DNA of 64,000 nucleotides from Dactylosporangium siamense (lineage in GTDB: Bacteria > Actinomycetota > Actinomycetes > Mycobacteriales > Micromonosporaceae), in assembly GCF_016862795.1 (NCBI RefSeq), contig NZ_BONQ01000056.1, forward strand, positions 55,933 through 119,932, read 5' to 3'. Position 1 is the stretch's first letter. The number at the start of each line of letters is the position of its first letter. This document shows positions 22,062-32,130 of the stretch, piece after piece. The position numbers and the translations under genes are program-made. The notes under the pieces are model-generated. The model saw nothing but the letters and a program-made list of their open reading frames with translations, was not told the origin of the DNA and did no database searches.

Positions 22062-22260
22062 GGGCCTGGAGCGCAGCGGAGGGCACTCACGTGTGTGTTC
22101 GGGTTTTTGGTGTGACAGCGTGAGGGTCTGGAGCGCAGCGGAGGGCACTCACGTGTGTGTTCGGGTTTTTGGTGTGACAGCGTGAGGGCCTGGAGCGCAG
22201 CGGAGGGCACTCACGTGTGTGTGTTCGGGTTTGGTGTGACCGCGTGAGGGTCCGGAGCGC
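22056..22260 (+). repeat. 62-bp tandem repeat, 3.3 copies, between dnaJ and rsmE
   Basis: Units start at 22056, 22118, 22180 and (partial, 19 bp) 22242. Each begins GCGTGAGGG and contains CTGGAGCGCAGCGGAGGGCA then CTCACGTGTGTG and a G/T-rich tail. Copies differ by a few substitutions; unit 3 has a GT insertion balanced by two lost T residues. CGTGAG and CTCACG inside each unit can pair, giving a hairpin per unit. The first unit includes the dnaJ stop (22059-22061); the last partial unit supplies the GGAG before the rsmE GTG. Confidence 0.95.
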
Positions 22261-22959
22261 GTGAGCCTCCCGCTTTTTCTGGTTCCTTCCCTGCCGCCGC
22301 CGGATTCCCGGTGGCGGCTGGACGGGCCCGAGGGCCATCACGCGGCCAATGTGCAGCGGCTCTCCGTGGGGGAGTCGCTGCTGCTGTCCGACGGGCGCGG
22401 CGGCCTGCTGCAAGCGGTCGTCGTCTCGGCGCACAAGGGCGCCCTGGATCTTGACCTGTCCGCTTCGACCTTCGTCCCGGCACACGACCCGCAGATCACC
22501 GTGGTGCAGGGGATCGCGAAGGGGGAGCGGGCGGAGCTGGCGGTGCAGCTGATGACCGAGCTCGGCGTCGACCGGATCGTGCCGTGGCAGGCGGCCCGCA
22601 GCATCGCCCGGTGGAAGGACGCCAAGCCGGTCGAGAAGTGGCGCGCCACGGTCCGCGAGGCGGTCAAGCAGTCCCGCCGGGCCTGGTTGCCCGAGGTCAC
22701 CGACGCGCGGACCACGAAGCAGCTCACCCTGACCGGCACGGTGCTGCTGCTGCACGAGGAGGCGTCGGCACCCCTGTCGACCGTCCCGCTCGCCGGCGAC
22801 ATCACCCTCGTCGTCGGGCCGGAGGGCGGGATCGCGCCGGAGGAGCTGGCCGCGTTCCCGGACGCGGTGCCGGTCCGGCTGGGCCGCGAGATCCTGCGCA
22901 CGTCGACCGCCGGTGCTGCCGCGCTGGCCGCTTTGTCGGTCCGCCTCGGCCGTTGGTGA
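22261..22959 (+). CDS. rsmE: 16S rRNA m3U1498 methyltransferase RsmE
   Basis: 232 residues: an N-terminal PUA-like RNA-binding part (HHAANVQRLSVGE near 29) and a SPOUT methyltransferase domain with the knot motifs VGPEGGIAPEEL (about 186) and LGREILRTSTAGAAAL (about 206). It methylates U1498 of 16S rRNA. The GTG start directly follows the repeat remnant, with GGAG 4 bases upstream. Following dnaJ is the common actinobacterial order. Confidence 0.94.
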   Translation: MSLPLFLVPSLPPPDSRWRLDGPEGHHAANVQRLSVGESLLLSDGRGGLLQAVVVSAHKGALDLDLSASTFVPAHDPQITVVQGIAKGERAELAVQLMTELGVDRIVPWQAARSIARWKDAKPVEKWRATVREAVKQSRRAWLPEVTDARTTKQLTLTGTVLLLHEEASAPLSTVPLAGDITLVVGPEGGIAPEELAAFPDAVPVRLGREILRTSTAGAAALAALSVRLGRW

Positions 22960-22995
22960 CGCTCCGCGGCTGGTGACCCCTCCGCACGCTCCCCA

Positions 22996-23040
22996 TGATC
23001 CGGTCGACTTCGTGTACCCCTGGGTGGTCAAAGTCGACCA
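22996..23040. repeat. Convergent-gene hairpin with conserved loop (copy 2)
   Basis: Stem GGTCGACTT (23002-23010) pairs with AAGTCGACC (23031-23039); the 20-base loop contains GTGTACCCCTGGGTG, identical to the loop core of the hairpin at 3663-3709 read on the minus strand, and it is preceded by the same TGATCCGG. It sits between the convergent rsmE and SDR genes. Confidence 0.7.
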
Positions 23041-23110
23041 TCCCCGCGCCGTGTAGCTGAATATTTGAAGGTCTGGACGACCACCACCCGCGAACCGCAA
23101 CCACGGCCGG

Positions 23111-23848
23111 TCACCGGAAATACGACGCACCGTTCAGATCGAGCACGGCACCCGACGACCACTCCGAACCGGCCAGGAACAGCACCGCCTCCGCGACCTC
23201 CTCAGGCCGCGCGACCCGGTTGAACGGGCTCTGCGCCCGGATCGCGGCGCCGTCCCCGGCGTCCATGATCGCGTTGCCCATGTCGGTGGCGACGAACCCC
23301 GGGGCGACCGCGTTGACGGCGATCCCGCTCGGTGCGAGCGCGAGGGCCAGGGACTGGGTCAGCGAGTTCAGGCCCGCCTTGGCCGCGCCGTAGGCCGGGT
23401 AGAGGGGTTCGCCGCGGTACGCGCCGCGGGAGGACACGTTGACGATCCTGCCGCCCTCGCCGAGGTGCCGGGCCGCGCACCAGCAGACGTTGGCCGGGCC
23501 GGTCAGGTTGGCCGACAGGGTGTGCTGCCAGGCCGCCTGCCAGGACGCGTAGTCGTCGGTGAGGATCGGGTGCTCGACCGCGACCGCCGCGTTGTTGACG
23601 ACGACGTCGAGGCCGCCGAGGGAGAGCGCGGCGCCGTCGACGAACGCCCGCACCGCGGCGGGGTCCGTCAGGTCGCCGGAGACGATCACGTGCCCCTCGC
23701 CGGGCAGGCTCGCCCGCACCTTCTCCGCCAGTTCCGCGGAGTCGCGGTGGTGCACCGCCACGACGTCACCCCGATCGGCGAACGCCCGCGCGACCGCCTC
23801 GCCGATGCCGCGGGAGGCCCCTGTCACCAACACCTTGCGTCCAGACAT
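23111..23848 (-). CDS. SDR family oxidoreductase
   Basis: A classical short-chain dehydrogenase of 245 residues. TGASRGIG (9-16) binds the cofactor, NNAA is at 85-88, and the catalytic Ser140, Tyr153 and Lys157 (YGAAK) are in place; PGFVATDMG follows. Similar to FabG-like 3-oxoacyl reductases, but the substrate cannot be assigned. It diverges from the HIT gene with 33 bases between. Confidence 0.9.
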   Translation of the reverse strand: MSGRKVLVTGASRGIGEAVARAFADRGDVVAVHHRDSAELAEKVRASLPGEGHVIVSGDLTDPAAVRAFVDGAALSLGGLDVVVNNAAVAVEHPILTDDYASWQAAWQHTLSANLTGPANVCWCAARHLGEGGRIVNVSSRGAYRGEPLYPAYGAAKAGLNSLTQSLALALAPSGIAVNAVAPGFVATDMGNAIMDAGDGAAIRAQSPFNRVARPEEVAEAVLFLAGSEWSSGAVLDLNGASYFR

Positions 23849-23881
23849 GGCAGCACCCTACAAGCCGAATACGATGCGACT

Positions 23882-24232
23882 GTGACTGATGACTGCCTGT
23901 TCTGCCGCATCGTCGCGGGGGAGATCCCGGCGACGGTGGTCCACGAGACCGACGACACTCTGGCGTTCCGCGACATCGGGCCGAAGGCGCCGGTGCACGT
24001 GCTGGTGATCCCGAAGGCCCATCACAACGACGTGGCCGCGCTCGCCGCCGCCGACCCGGCCCTCGCGGGGAAGGTGCTCGCCGCGTGCGGCGCGGTCGCC
24101 GGGCAGGAGGGCCTGACCGGTGACGGGTACCGGGTCATCTTCAACACGGGCCGGTTCGGCGGCCAGGAGGTCTTCCACGTGCACGGGCACGTCGTCGGCG
24201 GCCGCCCGCTCGGCCCGATGCTGTCGGCATGA
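23882..24232 (+). CDS. HIT family nucleotide hydrolase
   Basis: A 116-residue histidine-triad protein with CLFCRIVAGEIP at the start (two Cys for zinc) and the active-site HVHGHVVGG near residue 99. It resembles HinT phosphoramidases that cleave AMP-lysine or similar bonds. The GTG at 23882 gives the family N terminus. The next gene overlaps by 4 bases (ATGA). Confidence 0.93.
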   Translation: MTDDCLFCRIVAGEIPATVVHETDDTLAFRDIGPKAPVHVLVIPKAHHNDVAALAAADPALAGKVLAACGAVAGQEGLTGDGYRVIFNTGRFGGQEVFHVHGHVVGGRPLGPMLSA

Positions 24233-25578
24233 CGGCGCTGGAGCGGTACGAGCGGCTGGCCCGCCAGGTCCAGGCCGACGCGCGCGTCCCGGCGCTGAGC
24301 GTGGCCATCCACCGCGCCGACCGGCCGTTGTGGACGTTCACCGTCGGCGCCGACGTCGACGCGCGCAGCCAGCTGCGGATCGGGTCGGTCACCAAGACGT
24401 TCACCGCGGTCCTGGTGATGCAGTGCCGCGACGAGGGTCTCCTGGAGCTCGACGACCCGATCTCGCGGCACCTGCCGGTGAAGGCGCACGGCGACCTGAC
24501 CGTCGGCCGGATGCTGTCGCACCTGTCGGGCCTGCAGCGGGAGCCGTTCGGCGACGTCTGGGACACGATGCAGGCGCCCGACGTCGACACCCTGCTCGAC
24601 CAGCTCGACCGGGCCGAGCGGGTGCTGCCGGCCGGGCGGCGGTTCCACTACTCCAACCTGGCGATCGCGCTGCTCGGCCACCTCGCCGGGACGCTGCGCG
24701 GCGGGACCTGGGAGGAGGTGCTGCGCGAGCGGATCCTCGACCCGCTCGGGCTGGACGACACCGTCGTCACGCCGAGCCGGCCCGTCGTCGGGTATCAGGT
24801 CGACGCCTGGTCCGACTACGCGCACCCGGAGCCGCCCGACGACTTCGGCGCGGTCGGGCCGGCCGCCCAGCTGTGGAGCACCGCCGCGGACCTGGCGAAG
24901 TGGGCCGCGTTCCTGGCCGACCCGAAATCGGTCGACGCCGCCGAAACGGTCCTCGCGGCGGCGACGGTCGAGGAGATGCGGGCTCCGCAGGCGGTGACCG
25001 AGGACGTGCTGTGGGCGCGGGGTCTCGGTCTCGGGCTGATCCTGCAGCCGCAGCCGGGCGCCGAGCGGATCGTGCACGTCGGCCACGACGGCGCGATGCC
25101 GGGCTTCCTGGCCGGCGCCTACGGGCGGGTCGGCGGCACCGGCACCCCCGGCGCGTTCGGCGCGGCCGCGCTCGGGTCGTCCGGCACCGCCGGGGAGGTC
25201 ATCGACCTGGCGCACCAGCTGCTCGCCGCGGCGGTCGACGCCGACCCGGCCGACATCGCGCCGTGGACGCCCGCGCCGGCACCGCCGCAGCGGTACCGCT
25301 CGGTGCTCGGCCGCTGGTGGGGTGAGGGCTTCGAGTACGTCTTCAGCTGGCACGGCGGCGCGCTGCAGGCCCGGTCGGTGGATCAGCCGGCCAACCGCCC
25401 GCCGGCAGTGTTCGCGCCGGTCGACGGCCAGCCGGACGTGTTCCGCACCGTGTCCGGCCGGGAGACGGGCGAGCTGTTGCGGCTGACCCGCGCCGCGGAC
25501 GGCACCGTGGAGCGGTTGCACTGGGCGACGTACCGGTTCACCAGGGGCCAGGAGACCTTTGACCGGTTCCGGTTCTAA
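24229..25578 (+). CDS. Serine hydrolase of the beta-lactamase/class C family
   Basis: 449 residues without a signal peptide. The catalytic motifs are SVTK (S53, K56), YSN near residue 141 and HVGHDG near 280, as in class C beta-lactamase-like esterases and D-aminopeptidases. Residues from about 345 form an extra C-terminal beta domain. Substrate unknown: esterase or peptidase more likely than resistance enzyme because it appears cytoplasmic and sits behind the HIT gene. Its stop overlaps that of the convergent VOC gene by 4 bases. Confidence 0.85.
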   Translation: MTALERYERLARQVQADARVPALSVAIHRADRPLWTFTVGADVDARSQLRIGSVTKTFTAVLVMQCRDEGLLELDDPISRHLPVKAHGDLTVGRMLSHLSGLQREPFGDVWDTMQAPDVDTLLDQLDRAERVLPAGRRFHYSNLAIALLGHLAGTLRGGTWEEVLRERILDPLGLDDTVVTPSRPVVGYQVDAWSDYAHPEPPDDFGAVGPAAQLWSTAADLAKWAAFLADPKSVDAAETVLAAATVEEMRAPQAVTEDVLWARGLGLGLILQPQPGAERIVHVGHDGAMPGFLAGAYGRVGGTGTPGAFGAAALGSSGTAGEVIDLAHQLLAAAVDADPADIAPWTPAPAPPQRYRSVLGRWWGEGFEYVFSWHGGALQARSVDQPANRPPAVFAPVDGQPDVFRTVSGRETGELLRLTRAADGTVERLHWATYRFTRGQETFDRFRF

Positions 25579-26345
25579 CGCGAGATCATGGTGAAGACGG
25601 CGCCGTTGGGGTCCACGACGACCGCGATGCGGCCGTGCGGGGAGTCGAACGGCCCGTGCTGGACCTGGCCGCCCGCCGACCGGACCCGGTCGGCGGCGCG
25701 GTCGGTGTCCTCGGCGGCGAAGTAGACCATCCAGTGCGGCGGGATGCCCTCCCACGCCTCGGTCATGGTGAGCCGCCCGGCGACGGGGTCGGCGTTGCCG
25801 AGGCTCCACGCCGTGTAGTCGAACTGCTCGTCGGCCTCGACCCTGGTCTGCCGGTATCCGAACAGGCCCTGGTAGAAGGTGTCGACGGCGTCCGGTTCGC
25901 GGGTGTTGACCTCGGCCCAGCACAGCGCGCCGTCCTCGTCGAACAGCTGCGAGCCGGTGTGCTGGCCGGGCTCCCACGCGCCGAACGCGGCGCCGGACGG
26001 GTCGAGGGCGAAGAGCATCCGGCCGTTGCTGGGGATGTCCATCGGCGCGACGATGACCTTGCCGCCGCCGGCGTCGACGCGCCTGGCGGTGTCCTCCAGG
26101 TCGTGTGACATCAGGTACAGGCTCCAGGCGGCGGGGGTCTGCTCGGCGCCCGGCATCGGCGGGCTCATCCCGGCGACGACCTTGCCGTCCTTGAGGCACA
26201 TGACGTAGTGCCCGAAGTCGGCGCCGGTGTCCAGGAACGTCCAGCCGAACAGCGTCGAGTAGAACCGCTGCGCGGCGGCGAGATCGGGTGCCACCAGGTC
26301 GGCCCAGCAGGGCTCACCGTCCACGTATCCGCTGCGCTCGACCAT
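25575..26345 (-). CDS. VOC family protein with two glyoxalase-like modules
   Basis: 256 residues made of two similar halves (about 8-120 and 135-256), each with the beta-alpha-beta-beta-beta pattern of glyoxalase/bleomycin-resistance proteins; repeated features include CWADLVAPD and CWAEVNTREPD at the start of each half. Probable metal-dependent or binding protein; function unknown. Confidence 0.85.
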   Translation of the reverse strand: MVERSGYVDGEPCWADLVAPDLAAAQRFYSTLFGWTFLDTGADFGHYVMCLKDGKVVAGMSPPMPGAEQTPAAWSLYLMSHDLEDTARRVDAGGGKVIVAPMDIPSNGRMLFALDPSGAAFGAWEPGQHTGSQLFDEDGALCWAEVNTREPDAVDTFYQGLFGYRQTRVEADEQFDYTAWSLGNADPVAGRLTMTEAWEGIPPHWMVYFAAEDTDRAADRVRSAGGQVQHGPFDSPHGRIAVVVDPNGAVFTMISR

Positions 26346-26580
26346 GCGTGTGGGCCTCCCGTCGATGTGTTCACCTGCCTCAGTACCACCGTGCGAGTGG
26401 GCGTGTCCGGACTTTCGGCGCGAACGGCATGATCGGGCGACCCCGAACCGGGTGATGCGGATATTGGCTGCATCGGGAATGAACCGGACATCGGCAAGAA
26501 ATGGGAACGGCCGGAGGGGCGGTCAGCCGATACCATGAAGAGCCTGGACATGAAGCCAGCAGGAGCGAGCCCGGAAGCAG

Positions 26581-27666
<1,086 letters not shown>

Positions 27667-27690
27667 GCCCCCTTCCAACAGGAGCAGTTG

Positions 27691-28143
27691 TTGTCCATCG
27701 AGATCGCCAACGAGTCCGGCGTCGACGTCAACTCCGACACCATTCTCGCGGTGGCCCGGCACGCACTCGACGAGATGGGGGTCAACCCGCTCGCCGAGCT
27801 GTCGATCCTGCTCGTCGACGTCGAGTACATGACCGAGCTCAACCACCGCTGGATGGACGGCGACGGCCCGACCGACGTGCTCGCCTTCCCGATGGACGAG
27901 GGCAGCGTCGACCACGGCCCCGGTGAGGGCGGCGGCGAGCCCGCGCTGCTCGGCGACATCGTGCTGTGCCCGGAGGTGGCGGCGAAACAGGCCGCCACCG
28001 CCGGACACGCCACGATCGACGAGCTGGCGCTGCTCACCGTGCACGGCACCCTGCACCTGCTCGGCTACGACCACGCCGAGCCGGAGGAGGAGGCCGAGAT
28101 GTTCGGCCTGCAGGCACGTCTCCTGGAGAGCTGGCGAAAGTGA
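27691..28143 (+). CDS. ybeY: Endoribonuclease YbeY
   Basis: 150 residues. The zinc-binding signature [11 protein letters not shown] near residue 115 and the upstream DVLAFPMDE segment define YbeY, a metal-dependent RNase in 16S rRNA maturation and ribosome quality control. Two adjacent TTG codons (27688 and 27691) follow AGGAG; the second gives the family N terminus SIEIANESG with a spacing of 6. TTG initiation is unusual among its neighbours. Confidence 0.95.
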   Translation: MSIEIANESGVDVNSDTILAVARHALDEMGVNPLAELSILLVDVEYMTELNHRWMDGDGPTDVLAFPMDEGSVDHGPGEGGGEPALLGDIVLCPEVAAKQAATAGHATIDELALLTVHGTLHLLGYDHAEPEEEAEMFGLQARLLESWRK

Positions 28144-29459
28144 GTGACATGACCTTGCTGACGACCGCCGCCGGGCTGGTCGTGCTGGCAGGGTTGTTCG
28201 CGATGTCCGACGCCGCGCTCAACGTGGTGTCGCCGGCCCGCGCCCACGAGCTCGCCCGCGAAGGCAAGCCCGGCGCCAACGCCCTGCAGGTCATCGCGGC
28301 CGACCCGGCCCGCTACATCAACCTGCTCCTGCTGCTGCGACTGCTGTGCGAGCTGACCGCGACCACCCTGGTCGCCCTGGTCACCGCCGCGGCCGTCGGC
28401 GGCGACCGGGACTGGCTGGCCGCGCTCATCACGGCCGGCTCGATGACGGTGGTGAGCTTCGTCGTCGTCGGGGTCGGCCCGCGCACCATCGGCCGCCAGC
28501 ACGCCTACGCGGTGGCCCGGGTCGCCGCGCCCCCGGTCCGCTGGCTCGGCACGGTGCTCGGCCCGCTCGCCCGCCTGCTGATCCTCATCGGTAACGCGGT
28601 GACCCCCGGCAAGGGCTACCGCGAAGGCCCCTTCGCCACCACCATCGAGCTGCGCGAGCTCGTCGACCTCGCCGAGCAGCGCGGCGTCGTCGAGCACGGC
28701 GAGCGCGACATGATCCACTCGGTCTTCGCCCTCGGCACGACGATCGCCCGCGAGGTGATGGTCCCGCGCACCGAGATGGTCTGGATCGAGACGCACAAGA
28801 CCGTCCGCCAGGCCCTCATGCTCGCGATGCGCAGCGGCTTCTCCCGCATCCCCGTCGTCGGCGAGAACGTCGACGACGTCCTGGGCGTCGCCTACCTCAA
28901 GGACCTCGTCCGGCGCACCTCCGGCGACGCCGCGGCCGGCGACATCCCCGTCGCCCAGGTCATGCGCGACGCCACCTTCGTGCCCGAGTCGAAACCCGTC
29001 GACGACCTGCTCCGCGAGATGCAGGCCGCCCGCACCCACATGGCGATCATCATCGACGAGTACGGCGGCACCGCCGGCCTCGTCACCATCGAGGACATCC
29101 TCGAGGAGATCGTCGGCGAGATCACCGACGAGTATGACGTCGCCGAGCGCCCCCCGATCGAGGAACTGCCCGACGGCGCCTTCCGGATCACCAGCCGCCT
29201 GCCGGTCGAGGACCTCGGCGAGCTGTTCGACGTGGAGCTGCCCGCCGACGAGGTCGAGACCGTCGCCGGCCTCCTCGCCCAGGCCCTCGGCCGCGTGCCG
29301 ATCCCCGGCGCGACCGCGGTCGTCGCCGGCCTGGTCCTCGTCGCCGAGGGCACCACCGGCCGCCGGAACCGGATCGACACCCTCCTCGTCCGGCGGGCCG
29401 ACCCCGACGACGAGGAACAGGCCAACCACGACAGCGAAAGGCAGCACGCCGATGCCTGA
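28140..29459 (+). CDS. Hemolysin-family (CNNM/CorC-type) CBS membrane protein
   Basis: 439 residues. Four hydrophobic segments in the first 165 residues form a CNNM transmembrane domain; then two CBS domains (about 200-320, with [10 protein letters not shown] and [26 protein letters not shown] conserved features) and a C-terminal CorC_HlyC domain. Likely a magnesium or other divalent cation exporter. The GTG overlaps the ybeY stop; an ATG at 28149 is possible. It belongs to the phoH-ybeY operon. Confidence 0.92.
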   Translation: MSDMTLLTTAAGLVVLAGLFAMSDAALNVVSPARAHELAREGKPGANALQVIAADPARYINLLLLLRLLCELTATTLVALVTAAAVGGDRDWLAALITAGSMTVVSFVVVGVGPRTIGRQHAYAVARVAAPPVRWLGTVLGPLARLLILIGNAVTPGKGYREGPFATTIELRELVDLAEQRGVVEHGERDMIHSVFALGTTIAREVMVPRTEMVWIETHKTVRQALMLAMRSGFSRIPVVGENVDDVLGVAYLKDLVRRTSGDAAAGDIPVAQVMRDATFVPESKPVDDLLREMQAARTHMAIIIDEYGGTAGLVTIEDILEEIVGEITDEYDVAERPPIEELPDGAFRITSRLPVEDLGELFDVELPADEVETVAGLLAQALGRVPIPGATAVVAGLVLVAEGTTGRRNRIDTLLVRRADPDDEEQANHDSERQHADA

Positions 29460-29793
29460 GGCCCTCTCCGCCGAGGACCAGAAACTGGTCACCCTCGCCC
29501 GGGCCGCCCGCGCCCGCATCGGCGCCGTCGAGGGCGCCGCGGTCCGCGACGGCGACGGCCGGACGTACAACGCCGCCTCCGTCACCCTGCCCTCCCTGTC
29601 GATCACCGCATTGCAGCTGGCGGTGGCGACCGCGGTCGCGTCCGGCGCCGGCAAGCTCGAGGCGGCCGCGGTCGTGACCGAGGCCTCCTCCCTGGACACC
29701 CTGGGCCGCGCCGCCGTCCGTGACGTCTCCCCGTCCGCCCCGATCCACCTGGCCGCCCCCGACGCGACCGTCTTCGCCACCGTCACCGACTGA
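29452..29793 (+). CDS. Cytidine deaminase-like protein lacking catalytic residues
   Basis: 113 residues, overlapping the previous stop by 8 bases. It matches the small deaminase-like protein found in this position in many actinobacteria (LVTLARAARARIGAVEGAAVRDGDGRTYNAASV). In active cytidine deaminases the segment after NAS carries a zinc-binding Cys with Glu and a later PCxxC; here that stretch reads LPSLSITALQLAV and no Cys occurs in the whole chain. It is therefore probably a non-catalytic member; regulatory or nucleoside-binding role unknown. Confidence 0.82.
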   Translation: MPEALSAEDQKLVTLARAARARIGAVEGAAVRDGDGRTYNAASVTLPSLSITALQLAVATAVASGAGKLEAAAVVTEASSLDTLGRAAVRDVSPSAPIHLAAPDATVFATVTD

Positions 29794-29824
29794 CCGCCGC
29801 GGCCCCTGACAGTAGGCTTCCGGG

Positions 29825-30337
29825 ATGCGCAGGGACCGGGTCGACGAGGTCGTCGACGAGTGGCGGGTCCAGCTGCCTGACACCGTCGGGCCCGCGATGG
29901 AGCTCGGCAAGCGCATCCACCGCCTCGCCGGGCGGCTGCAGGAGATCGTGCGCGCCGAGACGGCCGCGGTCGGGTTGACGCCGGCCGAGTTCGACGTGCT
30001 GTCGGCGCTGCGGCGGGTGGGTGCGCCGTACGCGCTGAAACCCTCCGACCTCGCCAGCGGCCTGCTGCTCACGTCCGGCGGGATCAGCAACGTGCTGCGG
30101 CGGCTCCAGCAGGACGGCGTGGTCGAGCGGGCGGCCGACGCCGCCGACGCGCGGGTCGCCTGGGTCAGGCTGACCCCGAAAGGGGTCACCGTCGCGGAGC
30201 GGGTCGTGCGGGCCGTGACGAGGGCGCAGGCGCGGCTGTTCGCCCCGGTGCCCGAGCAGTTGCAGCACGACACCGTCAGGCACCTGCGGGAACTGCTGGT
30301 CGAGCTGGGCGACGAAGCCGTCCAGGAAGGAGTCTGA
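29825..30337 (+). CDS. MarR family transcriptional regulator
   Basis: 170 residues with a central winged helix (about 57-135): LTPAEFDVLSALRRVG, SGGISNVLRRLQQDG as the recognition helix, and DARVAWVRLTPKG as the wing. It starts 1 base-frame ahead of a class IV aminotransferase gene (GTG 2 bases after its stop), so the two form an operon and the regulator probably controls itself and that gene. Ligand unknown. Confidence 0.9.
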   Translation: MRRDRVDEVVDEWRVQLPDTVGPAMELGKRIHRLAGRLQEIVRAETAAVGLTPAEFDVLSALRRVGAPYALKPSDLASGLLLTSGGISNVLRRLQQDGVVERAADAADARVAWVRLTPKGVTVAERVVRAVTRAQARLFAPVPEQLQHDTVRHLRELLVELGDEAVQEGV

Positions 30338-30338
30338 G

Positions 30339-31253
30339 GTGCTGCAGCGGTACGACCCCCGCAACGCCGACATCCGCTACTGGGTCGACGGCGTGCTGCG
30401 GCACCGCGACGAGCCGGGCATCTCGCCGTTCGACTCGGTCGTGCAGGGTGGCGACGCCGTCTGGGAGGGGCTGCGGGTCTACGACGGCGGCGTGTACGGG
30501 CTCGACGAGCACCTCGCCAGGCTGCGGCGCTCGGCGCGGGCGCTCGGCTTCGAACGGGTCCCGGCCGACGCCGACATCGTGGCCGCGGTCCGCGCGACGC
30601 TCGACGCCAACGACATGCGCGACGGGGTGCACGTGCGGCTCACCCTGACCCGCGGCGTCAAGGTCACCAGCGGCATGGACCCGCGGCTGAACCAGGCCGG
30701 CTGCACGCTGATCGTGCTCGCCGAGCACAAGCCGCCGGTGTACGACACGGGCGGGCTCACCCTGGCCACCTCAAGCGTGCGGCGGCCCGGGCCGGACGTG
30801 CTCGACCCGAAGATCCACCACAACAACCTGATCAACTCGATCCTGGCGAAGATGGAGGCGAACCTCGCCGGCGCCGACGACGCGATGATGCTCGACGGCC
30901 GCGGGTTCGTCGCCGAGACCAACGCGACGCACCTGTTCGCGGTCGTCGACGGCGGTCTCGTGACGCCCCGCGCGGTCGCCTGCCCGGAGGGCATCACCCG
31001 GGACACGGTGCTGCGGCTCGCACCCGCCGAGGGGCTCCAGGTGCAGGTCCGCGACGTGTCGCAGGTCGAGATGTACACCGCCGACGAGGTCTTCTGCACG
31101 GGCACCATGGGCGAGATCGCCGGTGTGGTGGCGATCGACGGCCGGCCCATCGGCACCGGCGCGGTCGGCCCGGTCACCGCCCGCCTCGCCCGGGTGTACC
31201 GGCAGCACGCCCGGGAGCACGCTCAGAGACTGTGGGCCGACAGCTCCGTGTAG
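30339..31253 (+). CDS. Class IV aminotransferase (branched-chain or aminodeoxychorismate lyase type)
   Basis: 304 residues of PLP fold-type IV. K158 in DPKIHHNN is the Schiff-base lysine; EGITRDTVLRLA and CTGTMGEIAGV bind phosphate. Sequence features (VWEGLRVYDGGVYGLDEHLARL) are closest to branched-chain amino acid aminotransferases, but D-amino acid transaminase or 4-amino-4-deoxychorismate lyase activity cannot be excluded. AAGGAG precedes the GTG. The 3' end overlaps the convergent sulfotransferase-like gene by 31 bases. Confidence 0.86.
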   Translation: MLQRYDPRNADIRYWVDGVLRHRDEPGISPFDSVVQGGDAVWEGLRVYDGGVYGLDEHLARLRRSARALGFERVPADADIVAAVRATLDANDMRDGVHVRLTLTRGVKVTSGMDPRLNQAGCTLIVLAEHKPPVYDTGGLTLATSSVRRPGPDVLDPKIHHNNLINSILAKMEANLAGADDAMMLDGRGFVAETNATHLFAVVDGGLVTPRAVACPEGITRDTVLRLAPAEGLQVQVRDVSQVEMYTADEVFCTGTMGEIAGVVAIDGRPIGTGAVGPVTARLARVYRQHAREHAQRLWADSSV

Positions 31254-31921
31254 AGCGGGGTCGCGGCCTCGACCAGCCAGGACAGGCGCGGCGGGACGTC
31301 GGCGGGGCGCGGGTCGTGGGCCGCGAACCCCGTCGACGCCTCGACCGCCGCGTACCAGTGCGGCGCCCACACCCCGTCGGTGTCGCGCCGCCCGGCGGGC
31401 CAGGCCAGCATCGCCGGGTCCCAGGGGATGCCGAGCGCGCCGCAGAGCCGCCCCAGGGTGCCGGCTGGGTCGCGCAGGACGTCGGCGGCGTCGACGACCG
31501 GGCCGCCGTGCGCGCGGAAGATCTCGACCTGCTGTTCGTAGCCGAGGTCGGCGAGGGTCGGCTCGCCGCGGACCTTCGCGTACGACGCGACCACGTGCGC
31601 CGGATCCCGGATGAGGAACGCGTTGTGGACCGAGCCCAGCCACTCCCGGCCGACGTCCGGCAGCAGGTGGTGCGTCATGTGCTTCTGGTAGAACACCCCC
31701 GCCGGCACCGGCGCGAGCAGCGCCCCCGCCGCCTGCGCCCAGTCGACCGGCTGGGACGCGAGGATCTCCTCCCGGCCGGGGTGTTCGAGGCCGGTCGCGG
31801 CCAGATAGTGGGCGTAGAGCGGCTCGTCGACGACGACCGTGTCGGCTCTCGCGCCGAAACTGCGCATCATCGCCGTGGAGATGTTGCGGGGGCCGGACCA
31901 CATCGCCACTCGTACCGTCAT
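31223..31921 (-). CDS. Sulfotransferase-like P-loop protein
   Basis: 232 residues. The N terminus MTVRVAMWSGPRNIST contains a PAPS-binding-type loop, and RDPAHVVASYAKV around 100-112 matches the 3'-phosphate-binding motif of sulfotransferases. Proteins of this type commonly neighbour branched-chain aminotransferase-like genes, as here, though in opposite orientation. Whether it transfers sulfate is unproven. The ATG at 31921 is preferred over an upstream in-frame start at 31948 because it gives the motif directly after the start. Confidence 0.75.
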   Translation of the reverse strand: MTVRVAMWSGPRNISTAMMRSFGARADTVVVDEPLYAHYLAATGLEHPGREEILASQPVDWAQAAGALLAPVPAGVFYQKHMTHHLLPDVGREWLGSVHNAFLIRDPAHVVASYAKVRGEPTLADLGYEQQVEIFRAHGGPVVDAADVLRDPAGTLGRLCGALGIPWDPAMLAWPAGRRDTDGVWAPHWYAAVEASTGFAAHDPRPADVPPRLSWLVEAATPLYTELSAHSL

Positions 31922-32130
31922 GGGCAACGAGGGTAACCGACGTGGCATTCAGGCAGTTTTAATCCTGTATGTGATGGAATCCTGGTGCGCGTCGATGCGA
32001 TCCACTGGGGCTTCCGGCGCCTACTGTCGGATGCGGAGCCCTGCAGTGCGCCCGCCCCGCCACCAGGCCTACTGGACAACGCCGACAGGTAGCCGACGGA
32101 TGCACTGCGCGGGAAGGAAGGGGCCGGTCG

